Source of the DNA: JAUWOY01 sp034431315
GTDB taxonomy: Bacteria; Chloroflexota; Anaerolineae; VGOG01
NCBI GenBank assembly: GCA_034431315.1
Contig: DAOUDK010000004.1
Span: 29,773-93,772 of the forward strand
Length of the DNA: 64,000 nt
Direction of reading: 5' to 3'
Shown here: positions 33,624 through 40,185 of the stretch, in pieces
Layout of the letters: every line of letters begins with the position of its first letter
Position numbering within the stretch: position 1 is the stretch's first letter
The notes under the pieces: generated by a model
What the model was told of the DNA's origin: nothing
The model's database searches: none
Seen by the model: the letters and a program-made list of their open reading frames with translations, nothing else
Program-made: the position numbers and the translations under genes

Positions 33624-33789
33624 GAGCTCCCGGAAAGTCTTTGAAACCGCTCCCAGCCCCCGTCCCCAGGGGCGTCGCTGGCGAAGCGGTGTCCTGAGCC
33701 TGCCGAAGGGTCGAGCCGCAAGATCCGCCCCGCGGCCTGTACTGAGCTTGCCGAAGTGACGAGGCTCCGAGCACTTTCCGAGAGAGCTC
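33624..33789. repeat. MITE-like element, long copy carrying two nested units
   Basis: Inverted ends are GAGCTCCCGGAAAGT and ACTTTCCGAGAGAGCTC. The body matches 62088-62204 nearly base for base, except for two extra segments: 24 bp at 33687-33710 and 23 bp at 33736-33758. Both extra segments are the CCCTTCGGC..GCTCAGG unit in reverse orientation. The copy at 62 kb is thus the empty form. Confidence 0.88.
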
Positions 33790-33847
33790 AGTGCTTACTG
33801 GTTGGAGATAACCGTTCTCTCCAACTTGGAGACGCTACCCCACCTAT

Positions 33848-33853
33848 ATTATA
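33848..33853 (-). promoter_or_regulatory. Candidate -10 box of SBP set 2
   Basis: TATAAT on the minus strand, preceded by the conserved block CTGTCTCAAGAGTG and ACCTTTGGCCCATCTTATGG that is also present before SBP1. No good -35 is present at 17 bp, so activation by another factor is possible. Confidence 0.5.
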
Positions 33854-33917
33854 CCATAAGATGGGCCAAAGGTACACTCTTGAGACAGCGGCGGTATTTC
33901 AACCACAAACAGGCCCT

Positions 33918-34901
33918 TCACCCCACTCGGTGACAAGCCGCCCAGTGCTCGCTGCCCACTTCCTTGAATTCCGGATCTTCTTTTTTACAGATATCCATCA
34001 CCACCGGGCAGCGAGGGTTGAAGTTGCAACCCTCGGGCGGATTGGCCGGGCTGGGTACGTCACCCTCCAGGATGGTGCGCTGCCGTCTCTCCTCCACCAC
34101 AGGGTCTGGGATGGGCACGGCCGAGAGCAGGGCCTGGGTGTAGGGATGGAGGGGATTCTCGTAGAGCTCGGCGCGACCGGTGAGCTCCACGATCTTTCCC
34201 AGGTACATCACCGCCACCCGGTTGCTGATGTGGCGCACCATGCTCAGGTCGTGAGCGATGAAGAGATAGGCCATACCGAACTGCTCCTGCAGATCCTCCA
34301 GGAGGTTCACGATCTGAGCCTGGATGGAGACGTCTACGGACGAGACCGGCTCGTCACAAACTACGAACGAGGGGTTTAGAGCCAAGGCTCGAGCTACACC
34401 TATGCGCTGCCGTTGCCCACCAGAGAACTCGTGAGGATAGCGATTGATGAAATAGGGGTTCAAACCCACCACACGCAGCAACTCTTGGACTCGCTCCCTT
34501 TTCTCCTTGCCTTTGGCGATGTTATGCACCTCCAGGGGCTCGCCAATGATGCTGCCGATGGTCATGCGGGGGTTAAGAGAGGCGTAAGGATCCTGGAAGA
34601 TCATCTGCATTCTGCGGCGCATACGCCTCAGTGGCTCTCCTTTCATCGCACTGAGTTCCTGGCCCTCGAAATAGACCTGCCCCTCGGTAGGCCGATAGAG
34701 TTGCAGGAGGGTGCGGCCTGTGGTTGTCTTGCCACAACCGCTTTCCCCAACCAGGCCCAAGGTCTCGCCCCGTCGGACGGAAAAGCTGACACCGTCCACG
34801 GCCTTAATGTCACCTGCGTGCCTTTGAAATATACCCCGTGTGATAGGGAAATACTTCTTTAGATTCTCCACTCTGACCAAAATCTCGTTTTCAGTTGTCA
34901 T
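33918..34901 (-). CDS. Oligopeptide-type ABC ATPase, OppF-like (set 3)
   Basis: The 327-residue ATPase starts at ATG 34901 behind TAGGAGG. It has GESGCGKTTTGRTLL, FQDPYASLNPR, the signature FSGGQRQRIGVA, Walker B FVVCDEPVSSVD and IAHDLSMV. The C-terminus has GCNFNPRC and DICKKEDPEF. It follows OppD by nine bases. This set has an SBP but no permease genes. Confidence 0.95.
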   Translation of the reverse strand: MTTENEILVRVENLKKYFPITRGIFQRHAGDIKAVDGVSFSVRRGETLGLVGESGCGKTTTGRTLLQLYRPTEGQVYFEGQELSAMKGEPLRRMRRRMQMIFQDPYASLNPRMTIGSIIGEPLEVHNIAKGKEKRERVQELLRVVGLNPYFINRYPHEFSGGQRQRIGVARALALNPSFVVCDEPVSSVDVSIQAQIVNLLEDLQEQFGMAYLFIAHDLSMVRHISNRVAVMYLGKIVELTGRAELYENPLHPYTQALLSAVPIPDPVVEERRQRTILEGDVPSPANPPEGCNFNPRCPVVMDICKKEDPEFKEVGSEHWAACHRVG

Positions 34902-34910
34902 TTGTGCCTC

Positions 34911-35903
34911 CTAATTTGCAGGCTTGTTAGGCTGCGAACTTCTCACGTCTACCCAACAGGCTATTTCATGGCCAATGGTGATAGGCTCTAGGGGTGGCGT
35001 CTCCTCCCAGCAGCGATCAATGACGTAGTCGCACCGGGGCGCGAAGGGACAGCCGGGCTGCGGATCAATCAGGTCGGGTGGCATCCCCCTCATGGAGAAC
35101 AGTCTCTCGCGAACCTCGTCCAGGCGTGGCAGCGACGCCAGCAGGCCGATGGTGTAGGGATGCCGTGGGTCGCCGTAGACATCCTTGACGCTGGCTCGCT
35201 CCACGATGTAGCCGGCATACATGACGATGAGCTTTTCGGCCAATCCGGCGACTACCCCCAGGTCGTGGGTGATCCAAACGACGGCCATGCCGATGTCGTC
35301 CCTGAGCCTCTTCACGAGCTCAACGATCTGAGCCTGGATGGTGACGTCCAGGGCGGTGGTGGGCTCGTCGGCGATGAGGATGCGGGGGTTGCAGGAGAGG
35401 GCCATGGCGATCATCACCCTCTGACGCATTCCACCGGAGAACTGATGGGGATAATCGTCGTGGCGGTTTGCTGCCTCGGGGATGCCCACCATCTCCAGAA
35501 GCTCGACGGTGCGCTGGCGGGCCTGGTGTTTGTTCATGTCCATGTGCAGCTCCAGGGCCTCGTCAATCTGCCGCCCAATGGTCAAAACGGGGTTGAGTGA
35601 AGTCATGGGGTCCTGGAACACCATGGCGATCTTGTTCCCTCTCACCTTACGCACATCGTCCGAGTCCATCTTCAGTATGTCCCGTCCTTCGAATAGCACC
35701 TCACCCCCAACGATCTTGCCCGGAGGCTCAGGGATGAGGCGCATGATAGAAAGGACGCTCACGCTCTTGCCGCACCCCGATTCGCCCACGATCCCCAGTG
35801 TCCCCCCCTCCTCGAGGTCGTAGGAGATGCCGTTGACGGCGTGAACCACTCCGTCTTCGGTGAAAAAGCGGGTCTTCAGGCCCTTTACTTCTAATAACGC
35901 CAT
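34911..35903 (-). CDS. Oligopeptide-type ABC ATPase, OppD-like (set 3)
   Basis: The 330-residue ATPase starts at ATG 35903 behind GAGGAGGAGG. Motifs are GESGCGKSVSVLS, FQDPMTSLNPVLTIG, FSGGMRQRVMIA, ILIADEPTTALD and ITHDLGVVAG, with the C-terminal GCPFAPRC. It lies 27 bp after the SBP gene of set 3 and just before OppF. The pair may energise the permeases of set 1, which lack ATPases. Confidence 0.95.
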   Translation of the reverse strand: MALLEVKGLKTRFFTEDGVVHAVNGISYDLEEGGTLGIVGESGCGKSVSVLSIMRLIPEPPGKIVGGEVLFEGRDILKMDSDDVRKVRGNKIAMVFQDPMTSLNPVLTIGRQIDEALELHMDMNKHQARQRTVELLEMVGIPEAANRHDDYPHQFSGGMRQRVMIAMALSCNPRILIADEPTTALDVTIQAQIVELVKRLRDDIGMAVVWITHDLGVVAGLAEKLIVMYAGYIVERASVKDVYGDPRHPYTIGLLASLPRLDEVRERLFSMRGMPPDLIDPQPGCPFAPRCDYVIDRCWEETPPLEPITIGHEIACWVDVRSSQPNKPAN

Positions 35904-35930
35904 TTTTATTCCTCCTCCTCTAGTTTATAG

Positions 35931-37628
35931 CTATTTGCTGATCGAGACGTACTTCAGCTTGGGGATGATGACCGCTGGGTAGATCATCCCCTCTACGTAT
36001 GGTTTAGTCAGCCAGTAATCTACATTGTGGGTCAGCGGCACTATCGGGGCGTCATCCAGGATCATCTCTTCAGCCAGTTGGTAAAGCTCCATGCGCTTGT
36101 CAAAATCCTGCTCTCCCCGAGCCTCCTCCAGGAGACTGTCAACTTTGGGGTTGGAGTACCCTGTATCATTGTTGCGGCTCTCGCTGTGAAACAGGATGTC
36201 CAGAAAATCCTGGGGGTCAGGATAATCGGCTATCCAGCCTGCAGTCAGGCCGAACATCTGGTAACGGTGAGCCCTCAAATCCCAGAGATAGGTCGCCCAT
36301 TCGGTTTGCTCGACGGCGATGTCCACCCCCAGGTTCTGTTTGTACATCTCTACGATAGTTGCTACCTGCCCGGCTGCCGCCCCACCTCCGCCGGAGATGT
36401 TGAGCGTTATCTTCGGCAGATTGCTGGCGTCGCCGTATCGGGATTCGGCGATGAGCTGGCGGGCCCTCTCCGGATCGTAGGGATAGCCTTTTAGATTCTC
36501 GTTGTATCCTGGCATGCCGGGAGGGAGGATGCCCTTCGCCTGGGCCTGCATGTTCTTCAATACCACTTCCACGTATTTGTCTTTGTCAATCGCATAGTTA
36601 AAGGCCTGACGCACCTTCTGGTCGTCGAAAGGGGGCTTCTGGACATTGAACCCAATGTAGAAGAGGCTCAGAATGGGGGTGGTCGAGAGCTCTTCGTTCA
36701 GCGGGTTGGATGGATCTGAGACTCGCTCAATGTCGGCCAGGCTCACGGGTACAGCATCCAATTCGCCGGTCTCGTACATAGTCATCGGCGAGCCTATGGC
36801 TAGCATAAAGTTCACCCGTTCCAGGGCGGGCCTGGGGGTGCCGTAGTACGCCTCGTTCCGCTCCAGCACGATTCTGAAGTCCAACTGGTACTCGGCCAGG
36901 CGGAAGGGGCCGGTGCCGTTGGGCTGGTCTGTCCAGGGCTGAGCAGGGTCTTCCACGTTCTCTTGATCTACGACAAAGGCGGTGGGGTAGGTCAACTTGG
37001 AGAGGAAGTAGGCCTTGGGGGAATCAATGGTGATCTCCAGGGTGTGATCGTCAACCACCAGCACACCTGAAACCTCGTCGGCCTCGCCGCGCAGCTTGGC
37101 CTGGGCTCCGATGATATCGCCTAAGTAGGTATCGGCCACCAGCGATCCGGTAGCTGGATCACAGGCCCGCTCAAGGGAGTACTTGAAGTCCTGGGCTGTG
37201 ACTGGCTTGCCATCGTGGAACCTGACGTCATCGTGAAGGTGGAAGGTATAGGTTGTACCGTCATCGCTCAATTCCCAGCTCTCAGCGATGTCGGGCACTA
37301 CCTCCAAGTCCTGGTTCAGGGTTACCAGGCCGCTGAAAATTTCTACTATGTATGATGCTGAGGTGGAATCCTGGGTGAGGGCGGGGTCCAGGGTGGGGGG
37401 AGCGCCTCCCGGCAAGTTAAGCGTGGCGCCGGGTTGAGTCGGCGGCTTGGCCTCAAGTGTTGCTCTGATGCCTGGCAAGGACTTGCTGGACGGAGCGAGC
37501 CTTTCCAGGAGTTCCAGTCCTTCACCCTGCTGATACCATAAAAAGAGGATACTGCTGCCGCAGGCCATCAGCAAGCAGGCCACGACTGCTATGGTTATGG
37601 GTATCCAAATCCATCTCTTTCTAGGCAC
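35931..37628 (-). CDS. Substrate-binding protein, family 5, membrane-anchored (set 3)
   Basis: A GTG start at 37628 follows AGGAGGATGA. The N-terminal hydrophobic segment (WIWIPITIAVVACLLMACGSSILFLW) could be a lipoprotein signal with Cys23 or an uncleaved anchor. It lacks the VEKEV stalk of the other binding proteins. The SBP_bac_5 domain shows GGAPPTLDPALTQDSTSASYIVEIFSGL, YTFHLHDDVRFHDGKPVTAQDFKYSLERA, KVRQAFNYAIDKDKYVEVVL and a C-terminal IYPAVIIPKLKYVSI. It is downstream of the ECF sigma factor and its partner, suggesting stress- or signal-controlled uptake. Confidence 0.93.
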   Translation of the reverse strand: MPRKRWIWIPITIAVVACLLMACGSSILFLWYQQGEGLELLERLAPSSKSLPGIRATLEAKPPTQPGATLNLPGGAPPTLDPALTQDSTSASYIVEIFSGLVTLNQDLEVVPDIAESWELSDDGTTYTFHLHDDVRFHDGKPVTAQDFKYSLERACDPATGSLVADTYLGDIIGAQAKLRGEADEVSGVLVVDDHTLEITIDSPKAYFLSKLTYPTAFVVDQENVEDPAQPWTDQPNGTGPFRLAEYQLDFRIVLERNEAYYGTPRPALERVNFMLAIGSPMTMYETGELDAVPVSLADIERVSDPSNPLNEELSTTPILSLFYIGFNVQKPPFDDQKVRQAFNYAIDKDKYVEVVLKNMQAQAKGILPPGMPGYNENLKGYPYDPERARQLIAESRYGDASNLPKITLNISGGGGAAAGQVATIVEMYKQNLGVDIAVEQTEWATYLWDLRAHRYQMFGLTAGWIADYPDPQDFLDILFHSESRNNDTGYSNPKVDSLLEEARGEQDFDKRMELYQLAEEMILDDAPIVPLTHNVDYWLTKPYVEGMIYPAVIIPKLKYVSISK

Positions 37629-37655
37629 TCATCCTCCTGCAGATACCCCTTTGCC

Positions 37656-38009
37656 TCAGCAGATTGTCACTGCTGCCGTAGTCATCATTGATAGCAAGAG
37701 ATTCTCTCTCCAGATGAGATACGAGCGTTCCTGTGGAGTGAGCCTGGAGTCCCAACCCACTTCCAGCGGGGCGATAATGCCCAATGCCCAAGCTTGCAGG
37801 GCAGAAGCGAACTGTCGCCAGGGCCGCTCCACTCCCGGTTGGCTGGGCATGGCCTGGGAGCGCATCATTAGCCTGGTCTGAATATTCTGCCAGACCTGGG
37901 GCGAGGGCTCCTCGCCAGCCACTTCGTCCAGAAGAGCCCAGCGGATCAACTCGTCCAGTCCATCCAGGGGTTGCCCCTCCATCTCTGGCTGGATTCTATG
38001 AGAACTCAT
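37656..38009 (-). CDS. Hypothetical protein, possible sigma-factor partner
   Basis: The 117-residue frame starts at ATG 38009 behind GGAGGT and overlaps the end of the sigma-factor gene by 14 bp, a typical position for an anti-sigma factor. It has an acidic N-terminal helix (LDELIRWALLDEVAGEEPSPQVWQNIQ) and a hydrophobic C-terminal region (FASALQAWALGIIAPL and LLLSMMTTAAVTI). No zinc-finger HxxxCxxC motif is seen. The SBP gene follows 27 bp later. An anti-sigma role is inferred only from position. Confidence 0.6.
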   Translation of the reverse strand: MSSHRIQPEMEGQPLDGLDELIRWALLDEVAGEEPSPQVWQNIQTRLMMRSQAMPSQPGVERPWRQFASALQAWALGIIAPLEVGWDSRLTPQERSYLIWRENLLLSMMTTAAVTIC

Positions 38010-38577
38010 AGGCCACCTCCGGCGACAGACGCCTATCCCTTTCCAGCTTGCGACGCAGATTCCGACGAGCATAATGTAGACGAGACTTCACTGTACCCAC
38101 TGGGCAATCCAAGATATAGGCTATCTCATTCAGGCTAAAACCATTCAGGTAGAACAAAACGATCACAACTCTATGTTTGAATCTTAAGGATGCAATGGCT
38201 TTCTGGATAACACGTTGCACCTCTCCCCTCTCCAGGATGGACTCAGGCAAGGTGCGTGGGCCTGCCGCCAGGTGGTCAATTACATCTTCAAAAGGCTTCA
38301 GCCAACGGCTCCTTTTGTTGGCCCAGTTGTAGCTCAGGTTCACGGTCACCCGATGCAGCCAAGGAGACAAGGGGAGGGAGCCATCGAGTCTGTCAATGTG
38401 GGTATAGACTTTCAAAAAGCAATCTTGGAGGATGTCTTCCGCAGCCGCCCGATCGTGAGTGATGGCCAGGGCCGTTCGATACACTAGTACTTTGTGTTTC
38501 TCGTACAGGGCTTTCAGGGCCAGGATGTCCCCCTGGCGAATCTGAGAGATCAATCGGCCGTCTTCACTGAGCGACAT
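37996..38577 (-). CDS. ECF-family RNA polymerase sigma factor
   Basis: The 193-residue protein starts at ATG 38577 behind GGGAGAG; an upstream TTG at 38592 is worse. Region 2 is LYEKHKVLVYRTALAITHDRAAAEDILQDCFLKVY with the core-binding helix, and region 4 is ASLRFKHRVVIVLFYLNGFSLNEIAYILDCPVGTVKSRLHYARRNLRR-like helix-turn-helix, separated by about 55 residues. It heads the operon with the partner gene, SBP and two ATPases. It may control that operon and also the similar promoter of SBP1 at 25.9 kb, although both carry ordinary TTGACT/TAAAAT boxes. Confidence 0.93.
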   Translation of the reverse strand: MSLSEDGRLISQIRQGDILALKALYEKHKVLVYRTALAITHDRAAAEDILQDCFLKVYTHIDRLDGSLPLSPWLHRVTVNLSYNWANKRSRWLKPFEDVIDHLAAGPRTLPESILERGEVQRVIQKAIASLRFKHRVVIVLFYLNGFSLNEIAYILDCPVGTVKSRLHYARRNLRRKLERDRRLSPEVAYEFS

Positions 38578-38613
38578 AACGTGCTCTCCCAATTAGTACG
38601 GTAGCAGGTGATG

Positions 38614-38644
38614 ACCTCTCCTGCTTATACACAAGCAGGGGAGG
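38614..38644. promoter_or_regulatory. Leader hairpin of the sigma-factor operon
   Basis: CCTCTCCTGCTT and AAGCAGGGGAGG form an almost perfect stem in the untranslated leader about 40 bases before the sigma-factor start. The other two Opp leaders also carry hairpins. Confidence 0.55.
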
Positions 38645-38677
38645 TAAAAGGTTCAGATCTGTTCTTTCAGGCTTCTT

Positions 38678-38706
38678 ATTTTAAAGGTAATGGGCCAAAA
38701 AGTCAA
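38678..38706 (-). promoter_or_regulatory. Sigma-factor operon promoter, TTGACT-17-TAAAAT
   Basis: Minus-strand TTGACT (38701-38706) and TAAAAT (38678-38683) with 17-bp spacing. It is identical in hexamers and spacing to the SBP1 promoter at 25905-25933. Confidence 0.75.
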
Positions 38707-38728
38707 ATGACTGCATTGCCAAAACCTA

Positions 38729-39280
38729 TTAGCCCTCAGTTGCGCTCAAGTCCAGGCGAAGAAGCAGAACGCTGAGCAGACCAGCAATGCTCTTGCCATC
38801 GCAGATCTCGCCCTGGCTGACCATGGCTGGTATGTCAGATAGCGCGACCTTGATGGTCTCGATGGCCTCATCGTCCTCAGGGGCTGGGTGGCCCTTTTGC
38901 AAGCCGGTTGCCAGATAAAGATGAATATATTCGGTGCAAAAGCCAGGGCTTGTATAAAGGCCGCCTATTTGCTCCAGGCACTCGGCCCGGTAACCGGTTT
39001 CCTCTATTAACTCGCGTCGGGCGCAGGTGATTGGCTCCTCGCCAGCTTCCAGCGTGCCGGCGGGAATCTCCAGCAGTCTCCTTTCCGCCCCCTTGCGGAA
39101 CTGGCGCACCAAAATGACGTTATCGTCCTCATCCAAAGCAACCACGGCCACCGCTCCTGGGTGCTCGACAATCTCCCGCCTGGTCAGCCTGCCATTTTCC
39201 AGGCGAACGGTGTCCACGCGCAGGTTGACAAGCCGGCCCTCGTATACTTGCTGGCTGGCCACAGTCGTTTCCGTGCCCAA
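38729..39280 (-). CDS. Nudix hydrolase, ADP-ribose pyrophosphatase-like
   Basis: A TTG start at 39280 is supported by AGGAGA five bases upstream. The 183-residue protein has the Nudix box GTLEAGEEPITCARRELIEE followed by TGY, and the family pattern IVEHPGAVAVVALDEDDNVILVRQFR, RLLEIPAGTLE and YTSPGFCTEYIHLYLA. This resembles ADP-sugar pyrophosphatases (NudF group) that hydrolyse ADP-ribose. It is a single gene, downstream of a LysM lipoprotein gene on the same strand and separated from it by a MITE-like element. Confidence 0.9.
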   Translation of the reverse strand: MGTETTVASQQVYEGRLVNLRVDTVRLENGRLTRREIVEHPGAVAVVALDEDDNVILVRQFRKGAERRLLEIPAGTLEAGEEPITCARRELIEETGYRAECLEQIGGLYTSPGFCTEYIHLYLATGLQKGHPAPEDDEAIETIKVALSDIPAMVSQGEICDGKSIAGLLSVLLLRLDLSATEG

Positions 39281-39309
39281 ACTTGTCTCCTACAGGAAGA
39301 GAGCGATCC

Positions 39310-39418
39310 AGACCTCGTAAGCGACAGCCGTTTTCAGATGCGATTCTGCCAGCAAACCAACCGGGGATAATCGAGGCAGCTTTGGCAGCAGAGACACTAC
39401 CGGAAACCTCCGAGGTCT
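39310..39418. repeat. MITE-like element with AGACCTCGGAGGTTT ends, copy 2
   Basis: AAACCTCCGAGGTCT (39404-39418) is the intact end; the other end is degenerate (AGACCTCG then an insertion GTAAGCGACAGCC). The interior matches 4540-4637 in reverse orientation. It carries the region upstream of the Nudix start. Confidence 0.85.
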
Positions 39419-39426
39419 TAAGCTAT

Positions 39427-40083
39427 TCAGGGAATGACCAACCTCTGCCCCGAGTGGATGAGGTTGACATTGCTGATGTTGTTAGCTACCGCGAGGGCCT
39501 CTACCGTGACGCCGTATTTGAGGGCGATGCGGAACAGGTTATCCCCTGGCTGCACCACGTGAGCTCCCGTTGGTACGGTCGGGGCCGTTCCTTCGGCGGG
39601 AATGATCAGCCTCTGGCCGGTGTTGATGAGGTCGGGGTTGATGATCCCGTTGGCGGCGGCAACGGCCTGATAAGTCATTCCGTAATGCAAGGAGATGCGG
39701 AACAGATTCTCCCCCGGCTGCACCACGTGGGTTCTCTCGCCTGAAGGCGCCGTCGTTGGAGCCGCCGTTGGGACTGCTGTTGGGGCAGTCGTCGGGACGG
39801 GTGTTGAGGTAGGAGCGACGGTAGGGGTAGTGTCCGCTGCGGTGGTGGGTGTTGGGGTAGCGGCTTCGGGACTGGGCGTGGGCGTGGTTTCTGGAGTGCC
39901 CTCAGGGGTTGGGGTGGACGAGGCAACAGGGACAACTGTGCGTCCCGTTGCAACAGCGGCCGCTGTTGTCGGGGTTACGTCCACATCGGAGACGACAGCG
40001 GGTTTGGCCCGCCTGCAGCCAGCCATCAGAGCGACGAGAAGCAGGGCCAAAGCGACCAGGGCAAGCGCATTCTTCTTCTTCAT
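39427..40083 (-). CDS. LysM-domain lipoprotein
   Basis: ATG 40083 lies behind AGGAGGAGG. The 218-residue product has a lipoprotein signal with lipobox LMAGC (Cys23), a long Thr/Pro/Ala-rich spacer (about residues 35-115), and two LysM domains: HVVQPGENLFRISLHYGMTYQAV to LIIP and HVVQPGDNLFRIALKYGVTVEAL to LVIP. LysM binds peptidoglycan or chitin-type glycans. The protein probably links the membrane to the cell wall; no enzymatic domain is present. Confidence 0.93.
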   Translation of the reverse strand: MKKKNALALVALALLLVALMAGCRRAKPAVVSDVDVTPTTAAAVATGRTVVPVASSTPTPEGTPETTPTPSPEAATPTPTTAADTTPTVAPTSTPVPTTAPTAVPTAAPTTAPSGERTHVVQPGENLFRISLHYGMTYQAVAAANGIINPDLINTGQRLIIPAEGTAPTVPTGAHVVQPGDNLFRIALKYGVTVEALAVANNISNVNLIHSGQRLVIP

Positions 40084-40185
40084 GGTAGCCTCCTCCTTTG
40101 AAAAGAGCAACGGCGATTAAGCTAGGTAAATCATACCACAACTAGCCCATTCAGTCAAGAATGAAAAAGAGGTTTGAGGGCATCA

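Larger units (their letters stand above)
33510..33917 (-). other. 408-bp leader/intergenic region of SBP set 2
   Basis: No gene was found. It contains a MITE-like element (33624-33789), a leader hairpin TTGGAGA...TCTCCAA (33802-33824) and a TATAAT box (33848-33853). The leader is homologous to the SBP1 leader apart from the MITE-like element. Confidence 0.6.
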
